From: Sphingomonadales bacterium UBA6174
GTDB lineage: Bacteria > Pseudomonadota > Alphaproteobacteria > Sphingomonadales > Sphingomonadaceae
DNA: 28,552 nucleotides
Assembly: GCA_002422945.1 (NCBI GenBank)
Contig: DITW01000025.1
Location: 1 to 28,552 of the forward strand
Direction: 5' to 3'
Below, one piece after another: positions 1-9,924 of this stretch; within the stretch, counting starts at the first letter, position 1; every line of letters starts with the position of its first letter. Below the pieces are notes generated by a model that saw only the letters and a list, made by a program, of their open reading frames with translations, was not told the origin of the DNA and searched no databases. A program made the translations under genes and the position numbers.

Positions 1-153
1 ACCACTCAGTGGGGGCCGGTCAATGACGGGTTGATTTTCAACCCCGTAATCGGTCAGCCAGCGCTGGCTCACAGCAAGATAGCGCATCTGACGGTCAAGC
101 ATGGCAACAGCCGCTGGCATATTGGCCAGCAGTAGATTGGCAATGCCACCCAC
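1..153 (-). CDS. PAS-domain signalling protein, N-terminal part only (cut by window edge)
   Basis: The reverse strand reads into position 1 with a sequence typical of the first strands of a PAS sensor domain (for example MPAAVAMLDRQMRYLAVSQR, then a W-L-x-D-Y-G segment). This is the style found in PAS-containing histidine kinases, diguanylate cyclases and chemoreceptors. The output domain lies outside the window, so its type cannot be named. The start is uncertain: an in-frame GTG at 153 and an ATG at 120 are both possible, neither has a good ribosome binding site, and the frame stays open to a TAA only about 24 codons further upstream. The ORF could therefore begin at the GTG or be the remnant of a gene that lost its start. 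A sensory PAS role is likely from the pattern; ligand and partner are unknown. Confidence 0.6.
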   Translation of the reverse strand, partial: MGGIANLLLANMPAAVAMLDRQMRYLAVSQRWLTDYGVENQPVIDRPPLSG

Positions 154-567
154 AGGATCGATACTTTGCAGCTCGCCCCCTCTCTGCCGCTTGATGCGGC
201 CTATCGATTCAATACGTAATTAATTATTTAATAGATCGCCAGATAAAAAAATTGAAAGAAATTTATGCATTTATATTTATTTTGTAGGTAAATTATGTAA
301 GGCGCGCCCCGGATTGAGGGTCATGCAGCTAAGGCAGGCTGTGTATATTTAAGTCGTGCCTAATATTTATCCATATTCAATATTAATGCAGACATGGTTT
401 GTGTCCGGGGGTGGGCGGCATTGGCGCCTGATCTTTGCTGCTGCTTATTGCTGATGAAATCGCTGCTCTGCGTAGATTCCCTGATTCTCCATGGGCAAGC
501 CATTGGCGACAAGGGCGGATCGCTGAAATCATCGTTGACGGATCTTAATGGTCGAAGGGGTGACGTT
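154..567. other. Intergenic spacer, AT-rich 215-300 and 345-390
   Basis: No gene is supported here. The stretch around 215-300 is very AT-rich compared with its neighbours and is divergently placed upstream of the PAS gene, so it probably holds that gene's promoter, but I cannot point to clear -35 and -10 boxes. A plus-strand reading frame open from 394 has poor codon character before 568. Confidence 0.4.
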
Positions 568-783
568 ATGATGCAGAGATTTGAAGGTAAGTCTTGGGAA
601 TATACCTTTGTGTGCGATGCTGGCGTGGGATCTGGTTATGGAGCGGTGCGGCAACATCTGCTGACTGTGCATCCCCAGCCTTTGGGCGCGCGGGCGGTAT
701 CGGACCAATGGCATGAACGGCAGGTCTTTTTCACGCAAAGCTATGTGTTCAACCTGCACATCCCCGTGAGATGCATTCTTTAA
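568..783 (+). CDS. Hypothetical 71-aa protein (doubtful)
   Basis: This is a short plus-strand ORF starting at ATG 568, with a second ATG directly after it, and ending in TAA. The main support is a good ribosome binding site, AAGGGG seven bases before the ATG. The product has no recognisable motif, no signal peptide and no membrane segment. The longer frame from 394 has a Cys/Leu-rich N-terminus that looks like translated spacer, so the 568 start is preferred if the gene is real. The third codon positions are not strongly GC-biased, unlike the neighbouring real genes, so this could be chance or a decayed gene. Confidence 0.25.
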   Translation: MMQRFEGKSWEYTFVCDAGVGSGYGAVRQHLLTVHPQPLGARAVSDQWHERQVFFTQSYVFNLHIPVRCIL

Positions 784-814
784 GCGAGAACCACATTCAT
801 GCTCATTTGACGCC

Positions 815-858
815 CGTTCATTCTCGCCGATTTTCACTCAAAAGGGCGACAATGAACG
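815..858. repeat. Inverted repeat, 14-bp arms with one mismatch
   Basis: The arms at 815-828 and 845-858 (CGTTCATTCTCGCC against GGCGACAATGAACG) pair at 13 of 14 positions around a 16-base loop. The structure sits just downstream of the stop codon of the Host_attach gene on the minus strand, so it may fold in the 3' end of that transcript. There is no U-tract on that side, so it is not a canonical intrinsic terminator. Confidence 0.5.
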
Positions 859-875
859 GCGCTAAGATGACCTGT

Positions 876-1319
876 TCAGGCTTCGATGCTGCCCAATAGT
901 CGCGAAATCTCGGCGACAGGGTGGCCGGTCAAATCCTTGTCGATCTCTTCAATCAGCCGGTCCTTGATGGTCTGGCTGTAATGCGCGCGCAAAACGCCCA
1001 AGGTGCGCGGCGGCGCGACCACGATGATGTCGCCTTCCTGTATAGCGGCGGCTTGCGCCAATGCGGCAACGGCCTCGGCAGCGAACAGATCTTCGCGTGC
1101 CTGATGCGGGTCGCCTGTTTCATAGGCCGTCCGGCCTGTCCCCATGCTGGAAAAGCCGACGCCCGGCGCATCCGCCAATTGGTCACGGCTGGGCGGATTA
1201 TCGATTTCTCGATGGGTGACGGTTTTCAGATCCGGCGAGAAGGCGCCCCCCCTGTTGCACAGGATCAGCATTTTGGCGCCATCGACCACCAAGACCAGCG
1301 TGCCTTCTTTGATCTTCAT
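876..1319 (-). CDS. Host attachment protein family (Host_attach, baeRF-like)
   Basis: The 147-aa soluble protein resembles the Host_attach family ('protein required for attachment to host cells', named from Agrobacterium), which is related to the bacterial release-factor-like baeRF fold. Family features visible here are the N-terminal strand GTLVLVVDGAKMLIL, a middle ending in IIVVAPPRTLGVLR, and the C-terminal KDRLIEEIDKDLTGH segment. The start at 1319 is fixed by GAAGGAG six bases upstream; the longer frame to 1547 would run back into the spacer and the end of the glucan synthase gene and has no support. It lies about 120 bp downstream of the cyclic glucan synthase gene on the same strand and may be its last operon member. 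The biochemical role of this family is poorly defined, so surface attachment is only a family label. Confidence 0.85.
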   Translation of the reverse strand: MKIKEGTLVLVVDGAKMLILCNRGGAFSPDLKTVTHREIDNPPSRDQLADAPGVGFSSMGTGRTAYETGDPHQAREDLFAAEAVAALAQAAAIQEGDIIVVAPPRTLGVLRAHYSQTIKDRLIEEIDKDLTGHPVAEISRLLGSIEA

Positions 1320-1440
1320 TACTCGCTCCTTCAGTAAAGAAGGTGGCTGCCACCCGACGAGTCGCCGGACATCCACATCCTGACGTGTATTGTTCGCCGA
1401 TCTCTGACGGGTGGCGATATGGGGGTTTTCCCTGATAGAC

Positions 1441-4400
1441 TCAGGTCTTGGTCTCATCGACTCCCGCGCGTCGCATCTGGACGCGGACCTGCGACATGCC
1501 ACCATCCTCGGGGAAGGGAATGCCCCCTTCCGGCCAAGGATTGCCATTGACGGTGATCAGGGTCGGACCTTCGATTGCGGCCTGTCTATTGTCGATATGG
1601 ACCTGCAAACTCCCACCCGGATGGCGCAACGTGGCACTTGCCTCTGGCCAGTCAGTCGGCAGATGCGGGGTGATGTGCAATTTGCCCTGCATGATCTGGA
1701 GGCCCATGATCTCCTCCACCCCCAGTCTCCATGTCCAGGCGGCGGCGCCGGTGTACCAGCTCCACCCGCCGCGCCCCAGATGCGGCCCGCTGCCGCCGAC
1801 ATCGCCTGCGACGACATAGGGTTCAATACGATATTGCCGCACTTGTGCCGGGGTCATCGTCTGGCAGATCGGATTGATCCGGCGGAATATCTCCATCGCG
1901 CCATCGCCATCGCCCGATTGTGCCATCGCCATGCCGAGCCACGCAGCGGCATGGGTATATTGTCCGCCATTTTCGCGGATGCCGGGGGGATAAGACTTGA
2001 TATAGCCCGGTTCGCGCGGGGTCAGGTTAAATGGCGGGTCGAGCAGGCGGACGATCTGGTCATCGGCACGCACCAGATGTTCTTTCGCTGATGCGAGTGC
2101 GCGCTTGATCCGTTCCGGACGGCCTGCGCCGGACAGTTGCGCCCATGATTGGGCGATGGAATCGATCTGGCATTCGCTTTCAGTAGCGGTGCCCCATGGG
2201 CGGCCCTGATCGTCAAAGGCGCGGCTATACCAATTGCCGTCCCATGACGTGGTCTCGATGGCAGTCGTCAATTCTTCCGCGCGTCGTAGCCAGCGTATCG
2301 CGATTTCCGGATGCTGTGCAGCCGCGCATATGGGCGCGAACATGTGGATCGTCTTGATGAGGAACCAGCCGAGCCAGACGCTTTCGCCGCGCCCCTCTTC
2401 GCCAATCCGGTTCATGCCGTCGTTCCAATCGCCCGCGCCGATCAGCGGCAGGCCATGACGGCCAAGCTGATAGGCATGTTCCAATGCGCGTTCGAGATGA
2501 TCGAACAATTTGGCGGCATTGGGCGCGGTATCGAATTGGGCATAACGGTCGCCCTCATCCGCCGCGAGGGGCGCTGCCCGCAAGTAGCGCACCTGCTCCG
2601 CAAGGATCGTGCGATCACCGGTTGCCTCGATATAGGTGCAGGTAGCAAAGGGGAGCCACAGCATGTCATCCGAACAGCGCGTCCGAACGCCTGCGCCAGC
2701 GGGCGGGTGCCACCAATGGAGAACGTCGCCTTCTTCGAACTGATGAGCGGCGGCCTCCAATATGTGGCGGCGGGCAAGGCCGGGGTCGGCAAAGCGCAGC
2801 GCCAGCACATCCTGTAATTGATCGCGAAAGCCAAAGGCCCCGCCCGCCTGATAAAAACCTGCCCGCGCCCGAATGCGCGAATTCAACGCCTGATAGGGAA
2901 GCCAGCGATTGATGAGCAGATCAAACGCCGGTTCGGGCGTCGCGACGGTGATTGCCTCCAGCCGCGCCTGATATTGGGCATTGGTCGCTGCCAGTGCATG
3001 CTCGGCCTCGTCTGGATCCTGCCATTTGGCGACGAGTTGTGCGGCATGGGTGCGGTCCTCCCCTTGGCCGAGGATGAAGAACACATCGCGCGTTTCATTC
3101 GGGCCTATATCGACATGGAGTTGATAGGCCGCGCAGCAATCATCGCCCACGGCCTGCAACCGCCCGCCAAGGTCCCAATTCTGCAACGCTTCAGGCTGGT
3201 CGGTGCGGCGTCTTGGTCCCAGAAATTCGGCGCAAGAGGTGGTGACGCTATGCGGCGCTTCGCTGGCTGTCAAAAACGCCACCCGCTGGCCAAAGCTGTC
3301 GGACCAAGGATTGACCGCCAGCAACGCATGGAGAGCGGGATCATATTCGGCGCAGCGTAGCGCGCCATTTTCGCCAGTCACCGATCCCAGCAGCCATTGG
3401 GCATAATAAGTGGCTGTTATCCGTCGCGCGCGCGGGCGCAGGTTGCGCAATCGCACGCGGACGATCTTGATCGGATCATCCGGCGCCACAAAGGCGAGCA
3501 TTTCCTGTTCCAGTCCTTCGCTCGCTCGTTCCCAGATACTGTGTCCCGCCGCATGGCGGATACGGCAGCCGCCGTCGTCGTCATGCGTGCTTGGACCGAT
3601 TGGTGCAGGCGAAATCGTCCATAAATGGCCGTTTTCTTCATCGCGCAAATAGAGACATTCGGTCTGCGGATCACGCACCGGGTCGTTGCTCCAAGGGGTG
3701 ATGCGATTTTCGCCTGCATTGACGGCCCAGCTGAAACCCAGTCCAGCCTCGGTCACGATCGTGCCAAAGCCATCATTAGCCAGCACATTGGCCCAAGGCG
3801 CAGGCGTCGTCTGACCCGGATCGAGCTGAATGACATAGCTGCCATCAATGGGGGAAAATCCACCTGTGCCATTGTCAAGCAACAGGTCTGACAGGCGCGG
3901 CAGTGGCGGCGTCGGCGTTGTATCTGCCACCGGTGCAATCGGGCCGAAATGGGGGCGCGGGACGGGTAGGATGCGGCCAAGCTCCATCTGACCGATCAGA
4001 TTTGGGCCATCCTCGGTCAACATGAGTCGCGCCGCGCGTTCAAGCATGGCGACCATCGCGTCTTTCAACAGGCCCTCTTTTAATAACGCACGTCCGATAA
4101 GATGGATGCCGCCTCTTAGCCCGAGCCGATCCTGCACGTCATTTTCGCGCAAGCAATCGATCAGACGCTCGCGCACCGGATCGACATAGCCTTCATCGCC
4201 TTCATGCAGCACGACAAGATCAACCGGCGCGCCGCGCAACTGGCAAAGCTTTTGGCCGGCGAGCAGCGACCGCAGCATCGCGGTCTTGCTGCCATCGCCT
4301 ACCCGCAACAGGATGATCGGATCATCGCCCGAAATCCCCAATGACCACAAAGCCGCCCGTGCTGGTGGGATAGCGACGGGGGTGGTGATCGCGGTGCGTT

Positions 4401-7400
4401 CAAGATCTGCACCGATCATCCGCGCGACCAGTCGGGACGCATCGGGCAGGGCATGTGGGGCAATGCCGATGCGATACATATCGCGTGCGGCATGGGCGGC
4501 GGCATCCGCCATCGCCCATTGCAGCGCATTGTGCGTTGCATAGCGCTCGGCGATTTCAATCGCGGTGGTGCGCGATGGCGCGGCGATGGTCAGATAGGCC
4601 AGTTCGATGCGGCCATGCGGCGGGATATGCACCACGACGCGCAGCGCCATCGCCGGATCAAGCGTCCAGCCACTAGTTTCATGCAGCCGTTCTGCCCGCG
4701 CATCGGGCTTCATCGCGGCTGGATCGAAATTGCTGCCATGCCGCCCCAGAAAGGCCGCGCGGTCGGTTTCGAAGCTCGTCAGCGTCAGGCCGTTGCGATC
4801 GCCCAGCACCCGATGCAGCAGCACCGGCGGCGTTTCAGAAGGCGCGCGCGGGCGACGGGTGAACAACAGGCCATTCAGGCCCGGCAGGGTTTCGCTGCAG
4901 ACGAACATCTTGCTGAACGCCGGGTGACGCGCAGCCTCCCGCACCGGGGCGAGCACGACCTCGGCAATGTTGGTCAATATCAATGTGCGGGGCTGGTCGG
5001 TTTCATTGACCAACGTCACCCGCCGGATTTCGAGATCATCCGCATGGGCGACGGTGATCTCGGTCGTGACTGCCAACCCAAAGGCGCGGTGGTGGCATTC
5101 GACTCGCTCTGCATGAAATACGACGCTGGCATCGCCCAAGGGCATGTCGGCGAGGTCAGGCATGGCATGCCATACCTCACCGCTGGCGGGTTCATGAAGA
5201 TAGAGCCACGGCCCCGGCGTTGATGCGGTGATCGCATGGCCCTGCCATTGCACGCCCGATCCGCCAGCGCCGAACCGCGTCGTCATCCGGCCATTACCGA
5301 TGGCGTGCAGGCATTCGCCTTGCAGATCATGGGTTTCAATGTCGGGAGTCCAAGGATACAGCCCCGGCACGGCCGCCACAGCCACCGGCGCAGGCGCGAG
5401 TTCGCGGGCCACGCTGTGCGCGAGTTCCGGCGGCAATTCCCATGGAATGCGCTCGTTCAACAATAATTCGACTGTCTGGATATGCGGATCGGTATGGAAC
5501 CAGCGCACCAGCATATCATCGCATAAGGCATTGCCGATGGCGGCAAGGCTCATCCCATGATGATGGACCATATAGGATTGGACGATGGCCGCATGTTCGC
5601 CCGGCAAGGCACGGCCCGGCGTAAAGTCGATCGCTTCGAAAAAGCCGTAACGCCCCATCATGCCCAATGCCTCAAGACGGCGCAGGTTGCGGATTGCGGC
5701 GCATGTCCTGACCGCGAGCGCCAACAAGGACGCATAAGGCGCGACCACATGATCGCGTTCCAGACCACGTCGCAGGCCGAGGCCCGGCACGCCAAAGGCA
5801 TGGTAGCGATAGGCGCGGTCGCTCCCCATGATCGCATAAGCCGATTCCGAAATGCCCCATGGCGTGCCGTGATTATCGCCATAGAGGCGCTGCATATCGA
5901 TGGCGGTGCGGTCGCTTTGGCCCAGCAGGGTGCGGGGATCGCTGCGCAGGAACAGGCTCGGCATCAGATATTCGAACATCGATCCGTTCCACGATACCAA
6001 GGCCAAGCCCGCCGCCTTGCGGGTGATCGGGCGACCAAGGAAGAACCAATGTTCGACCGGCACATCCCCCTTGGCGATGGCGAAGAAACTTGCCAACCGG
6101 GCTTCGCTTGCCAGCAGATCATAATGATGCGCATCAATGCGGTCCGCACTGACACTATAGCCGATATGAAACAGGCGGCGGCTGGCATCGAAGAGGAAAC
6201 CGAATTCCATATCATGCGCCCAACGGGCGGTGCGGTCGGCCAGCTCCTGCAACAGAACACGCAGGCCATTGGTGTTGTTGACGCCCTCTTCCAGCGCGTT
6301 GATCAGATTCTGGCGCCAATGATCTTCATCCGAAGCGGGTGGGGCATACCAGCCTTCCACGATCATGCGGGCGGCATGAATCGTCTCTGCGACCATGTTC
6401 AGGGGCATTTCCCGTGCCAGATTCGCGGCCAGTCGTTCCGCTTGGGTCGCGAACAAGGTGGGTGCGTCTTCAAGCACGGCCAGCCAAGGGCGATATAATT
6501 TCTCGTCGCGGCGCAGGCTGTGCAGATGATGATCGAAGCGGTCGACCCATAGCCGCAGTTCCGCCGCTGGTCCTGCGGGCAAGCCTGCCGCCACGATCAT
6601 GTCATGGATCGCGGTGCGCAGCGCAGGCAATTCGTGGGTGGTCAATTGCTGGAGCAGCACCGCATGGCCGGTGATCGGCAGCGGCCGGTTCATGATGTTG
6701 ATAATATGCGCAAGCAATTTGCGCGCGGCATCGGCGGCATCCAGTCCTTCCAGCGCATCGTCGATCAACATCAGTTCATCAAGTAGGCCATCCCATGCCG
6801 CCGATAATGTCACCGGGCCGAAATCGGCATCGCGCATGGCGGCGGACAATGTAATCAGGCTGGCTGCGAGATTGCCGCTATCCACGGTCGAGACATAACG
6901 GGGGTCGAGTGGCTGCAAGGTTCTGGTGTCGTACCAGTTGAGCATATGGCCGCGATAACGTTCGAGCCGGTCGAGCGTATCAAGCGTATTGCGCAGGCGC
7001 ACGGCCAGATCGCTCAGATCGATATGGCCGAGCCGCCATGCGGTCAGCGCCGCCAGCAGCATAACCCCGACATTGGTGGGTGAGGTGCGATGGGCGATTT
7101 CTTCATAAGGCGGTTCTTGATAATTGTCGGGCGGCAGCCAATTATCATCGGGACGGACGAAGGTCTCGAAATAGAGCCATGTCCGGCGCGCCACTTTGCG
7201 CAGGAACAGGCGGTCGGGCGCGGTCAGCGTCTCCTCCTTTGTGCGGAGCGGCAGCGCGATCCATGTCGCGATTTCAGGCGCGGCAATCCACAACAGGACA
7301 AGGGGCAGGGCTGCCCCTAGTGCCTGCGGGCTGACGTAGCAGACGAGCACGCCAATGATGACGGCTGCAACGGGCGAAGACCGCATTTCGCGCCACGCTA

Positions 7401-9924
7401 TGCGGCGCGGGTCGCTGCTGGCAAAATGTTCGGCCATCTGCGCGGCAGATGTCCATTCCAGCAAATGGCGCCGCGCGATCAGCCGATAAAGCGTGACGGC
7501 GATCGCGTGGAGCGCGATGGCCGCGTCATTGGCCAGAAACACCAGCACCAAGGACCAGCGTCCGAGATGGATCAGGAAGCGACGGGTCATGCTGCGCCAT
7601 GTGCCGCGATGTCCGATGCTGGCAATTTCGGACATCAGATCCGTGAACAAATATGCACCGGGCGCGGCGATCGCGAGCAATGTCCACACCAATGGATTAC
7701 CGGGCAGGATGAGCCAGCCGCCCAGCAATAACATCATCGTCGCGATCGGCGCGATGCTGCGGCGTAAATTGTCGACAATCTTGAGCCGGTCAAACCAGCC
7801 AAGACGATTGCGCCGCCATTTCCGGTCATGTCCCGGCACAAATGGCAGCAACCACAACAGGATTTGCCAATCGCCACGGATCCAGCGGTGACTGCGCCGC
7901 GCATGATCGAGATAGCCGTCGGGAAAGCCTTCATAGATGATGATGTCGGTCGCCAGACCTGCGCGACCGTGCAGACCTTCGAACAGATCATGGCTGAGCA
8001 GGCTGTTATCCGGGACCACGCCTGCAAGGCTGCGGGCAAAGCTCGCGACCTCGTAAATGCCCTTGCCGATGAAAATGCCGCTGCCGGAGAGGTCCTGATA
8101 GACATCGGACACGGCACGCGAATAAATGTCGATGGCGGTGTCACCACCGAAAAAGCGGGTGAAAAAGGACTGACGTTCGACATCCGGCGCGATTTCGACG
8201 CGCGGTTGCAGGATGGTATAACCCATGGTCACCCGATCGGAGCGCGGATCGAAATGCGCCCGGTTCAACGGATGGGCCAATGTCCCGACCATATGATTGA
8301 CCACGCCCGGCGGCAGGCGCGTGTCGGCGTCCGCCGTCACGACAAAGCGGGTACCGTGCAGTGCGCTGACCTCACCCGCAGTCACGGGAAATGCACTGGC
8401 ATCGCCGGTCAGCAGGAAATGGTTGAACTGTTCGATCTTGCCACGCTTGCGCTCCCAACCCATCCAGCAGCCTTGCGCCGGATTATGCAGTCGGTGGCGG
8501 TGCAACAGGACAAACGGCCCTTTGCCATCCCGGCCATAACGGGCGTTCAATATGTCGACCCCTGCTATGAGCGCTTGTTCAATCTCTTCATCGCCATGAC
8601 AGCGCGCGCGGTCGGCATCGGTTACATCGCTCAATAAGGTGAAATGGAGGATTGGATCGGCATTGGCGAGATAATGGCTTTCCAGCCGTCGCATGATGCC
8701 ATCGATATTGTCCGGCTTGGCGATGATGACCGGCATGATGACGACGGTCGTGCAATCAGGGGCCAGCCCCTTGTCGAAATCGAGCTTGGGCAATACCCTT
8801 GGCGACACGATCAGATTGACGAGCCAATTGACGAAGGTGACGCTGATGATCGAGGAGGGAATCGCGCTCAGCAACAAGCCGACTACCCATATTTCGGGCG
8901 ATGGATGAACGCTGGCAAGATAGAGGCCGGGCAGCACCAAGCCGATCACGCCGACCACAACTAGGGCAAGGGCATAGATGTGCGTCGGATAACGCGCCAA
9001 TCGCCGGGTGACGGCCTCCCATCCGCTGCGTCGCACGCCTAATTCATCTTCAAAAGCGCACTGGCCTTCGCCGATCAGCCAATAACCCACATGGTTGAGC
9101 GGGGGGTGGCGGCTTTGCCGTGCATGGGCGATGGCGCGCTCTGCGACGTCCCATTCGTCCAATCGGGTCAATTCCGCAGATTTCTCGATCGCATGGCGGT
9201 AACGGTCGCGGGTATCGAAATCCATATGGGGATAGACGTCGGCGGGATCATGGCACAAAATCGCCTCGGTCCGGCTGGTCTGGTCGAAAAAATCCTTCCA
9301 CTGAATGCCGGCGATCACCCCCAGATTGGCGATGGCGCGCGCTACGCATTCGGTCGGGTCCGCCGGTAGATGGAGATAGGCTGTCCCATCCGCCGGGAAA
9401 GGCGGGGGAACATTTTCGAACAAGGCGCTGAAGCCTGCGGCCAGCAATTCGATACAGGCAATCCGGAGCATTGTCGGAAAGGCCCATAATTCCGCCATCG
9501 TCAGCGGCATCCGTGCCTGATAGGCGGCGATGAATCTGATCGACTGGCCAACGGCAAGCTGGAGATGCGCGGCCTGCAACAGGCCATGGGCAAGATCATA
9601 GACCCGTGGATAGATCTTGTCGCGGCCAGCGATGCCCGGCAGACGATCGTAAAAGCCGCGCGGCAGGCTTTCATCGATCTGGAGCAAGGCGCGCTGCACC
9701 TCGAAATCATTGTCGAGCAGCCATTCGGCAGCAGAGGCGTTGCTGGCATCATTATGGGCAGCGGCGGTCAGCGCGCGGGTCAGCCATGGCTTGACCTCTT
9801 CCAATTTTGCCCATGCGACAATCGGCGATGTTTTGCGGGTAAGGCCTTCAAGTTGATGGCGTAGTGCCAATTCATCGGCAAGGACGACGACCGGGTCGGC
9901 TTGCGCATCTGCCATGATGTTCAT
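1441..9924 (-). CDS. ndvB: Cyclic beta-1,2-glucan synthase (NdvB/ChvB family)
   Basis: A 2827-aa inner-membrane enzyme, close to the usual 2800-2870 aa of NdvB/ChvB/Cgs. These proteins initiate, elongate and cyclise beta-1,2-glucan from UDP-glucose, giving periplasmic osmoregulated glucan. Membrane segments lie near residues 315-337, 345-372, 725-765, 788-815 and 852-890. The GT84 glycosyltransferase domain (about 390-700) has D532-A-D534, an Asp near 646 in SHDLFEG, and R677-x-x-R680-W681, matching the D, DxD, D, (Q/R)xxRW set of the family. A glucoamylase-like domain follows at about 1240-1480. Two GH94-type N-terminal sandwich modules lie near 1530-1790 and 2010-2290. The C-terminal GH94 (phosphorylase-type) domain carries GDWND at 2498-2502, the motif holding the general-acid Asp of that family. 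ATG 9924 overlaps the stop of the upstream stress-protein gene (ATGA), implying translational coupling; ATG 9915 is an alternative. No truncation seen. Confidence 0.96.
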   Translation of the reverse strand: MNIMADAQADPVVVLADELALRHQLEGLTRKTSPIVAWAKLEEVKPWLTRALTAAAHNDASNASAAEWLLDNDFEVQRALLQIDESLPRGFYDRLPGIAGRDKIYPRVYDLAHGLLQAAHLQLAVGQSIRFIAAYQARMPLTMAELWAFPTMLRIACIELLAAGFSALFENVPPPFPADGTAYLHLPADPTECVARAIANLGVIAGIQWKDFFDQTSRTEAILCHDPADVYPHMDFDTRDRYRHAIEKSAELTRLDEWDVAERAIAHARQSRHPPLNHVGYWLIGEGQCAFEDELGVRRSGWEAVTRRLARYPTHIYALALVVVGVIGLVLPGLYLASVHPSPEIWVVGLLLSAIPSSIISVTFVNWLVNLIVSPRVLPKLDFDKGLAPDCTTVVIMPVIIAKPDNIDGIMRRLESHYLANADPILHFTLLSDVTDADRARCHGDEEIEQALIAGVDILNARYGRDGKGPFVLLHRHRLHNPAQGCWMGWERKRGKIEQFNHFLLTGDASAFPVTAGEVSALHGTRFVVTADADTRLPPGVVNHMVGTLAHPLNRAHFDPRSDRVTMGYTILQPRVEIAPDVERQSFFTRFFGGDTAIDIYSRAVSDVYQDLSGSGIFIGKGIYEVASFARSLAGVVPDNSLLSHDLFEGLHGRAGLATDIIIYEGFPDGYLDHARRSHRWIRGDWQILLWLLPFVPGHDRKWRRNRLGWFDRLKIVDNLRRSIAPIATMMLLLGGWLILPGNPLVWTLLAIAAPGAYLFTDLMSEIASIGHRGTWRSMTRRFLIHLGRWSLVLVFLANDAAIALHAIAVTLYRLIARRHLLEWTSAAQMAEHFASSDPRRIAWREMRSSPVAAVIIGVLVCYVSPQALGAALPLVLLWIAAPEIATWIALPLRTKEETLTAPDRLFLRKVARRTWLYFETFVRPDDNWLPPDNYQEPPYEEIAHRTSPTNVGVMLLAALTAWRLGHIDLSDLAVRLRNTLDTLDRLERYRGHMLNWYDTRTLQPLDPRYVSTVDSGNLAASLITLSAAMRDADFGPVTLSAAWDGLLDELMLIDDALEGLDAADAARKLLAHIINIMNRPLPITGHAVLLQQLTTHELPALRTAIHDMIVAAGLPAGPAAELRLWVDRFDHHLHSLRRDEKLYRPWLAVLEDAPTLFATQAERLAANLAREMPLNMVAETIHAARMIVEGWYAPPASDEDHWRQNLINALEEGVNNTNGLRVLLQELADRTARWAHDMEFGFLFDASRRLFHIGYSVSADRIDAHHYDLLASEARLASFFAIAKGDVPVEHWFFLGRPITRKAAGLALVSWNGSMFEYLMPSLFLRSDPRTLLGQSDRTAIDMQRLYGDNHGTPWGISESAYAIMGSDRAYRYHAFGVPGLGLRRGLERDHVVAPYASLLALAVRTCAAIRNLRRLEALGMMGRYGFFEAIDFTPGRALPGEHAAIVQSYMVHHHGMSLAAIGNALCDDMLVRWFHTDPHIQTVELLLNERIPWELPPELAHSVARELAPAPVAVAAVPGLYPWTPDIETHDLQGECLHAIGNGRMTTRFGAGGSGVQWQGHAITASTPGPWLYLHEPASGEVWHAMPDLADMPLGDASVVFHAERVECHHRAFGLAVTTEITVAHADDLEIRRVTLVNETDQPRTLILTNIAEVVLAPVREAARHPAFSKMFVCSETLPGLNGLLFTRRPRAPSETPPVLLHRVLGDRNGLTLTSFETDRAAFLGRHGSNFDPAAMKPDARAERLHETSGWTLDPAMALRVVVHIPPHGRIELAYLTIAAPSRTTAIEIAERYATHNALQWAMADAAAHAARDMYRIGIAPHALPDASRLVARMIGADLERTAITTPVAIPPARAALWSLGISGDDPIILLRVGDGSKTAMLRSLLAGQKLCQLRGAPVDLVVLHEGDEGYVDPVRERLIDCLRENDVQDRLGLRGGIHLIGRALLKEGLLKDAMVAMLERAARLMLTEDGPNLIGQMELGRILPVPRPHFGPIAPVADTTPTPPLPRLSDLLLDNGTGGFSPIDGSYVIQLDPGQTTPAPWANVLANDGFGTIVTEAGLGFSWAVNAGENRITPWSNDPVRDPQTECLYLRDEENGHLWTISPAPIGPSTHDDDGGCRIRHAAGHSIWERASEGLEQEMLAFVAPDDPIKIVRVRLRNLRPRARRITATYYAQWLLGSVTGENGALRCAEYDPALHALLAVNPWSDSFGQRVAFLTASEAPHSVTTSCAEFLGPRRRTDQPEALQNWDLGGRLQAVGDDCCAAYQLHVDIGPNETRDVFFILGQGEDRTHAAQLVAKWQDPDEAEHALAATNAQYQARLEAITVATPEPAFDLLINRWLPYQALNSRIRARAGFYQAGGAFGFRDQLQDVLALRFADPGLARRHILEAAAHQFEEGDVLHWWHPPAGAGVRTRCSDDMLWLPFATCTYIEATGDRTILAEQVRYLRAAPLAADEGDRYAQFDTAPNAAKLFDHLERALEHAYQLGRHGLPLIGAGDWNDGMNRIGEEGRGESVWLGWFLIKTIHMFAPICAAAQHPEIAIRWLRRAEELTTAIETTSWDGNWYSRAFDDQGRPWGTATESECQIDSIAQSWAQLSGAGRPERIKRALASAKEHLVRADDQIVRLLDPPFNLTPREPGYIKSYPPGIRENGGQYTHAAAWLGMAMAQSGDGDGAMEIFRRINPICQTMTPAQVRQYRIEPYVVAGDVGGSGPHLGRGGWSWYTGAAAWTWRLGVEEIMGLQIMQGKLHITPHLPTDWPEASATLRHPGGSLQVHIDNRQAAIEGPTLITVNGNPWPEGGIPFPEDGGMSQVRVQMRRAGVDETKT

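Noticed and set aside
394..567. N-terminal extension of the 71-aa ORF to ATG 394
   Set aside because: Cys/Leu-rich sequence without family resemblance or ribosome binding site; the better start is 568.
529..837. Minus-strand 102-aa reading frame
   Set aside because: Overlaps the other ORF, has no recognisable motif and runs into the inverted repeat; likely chance.
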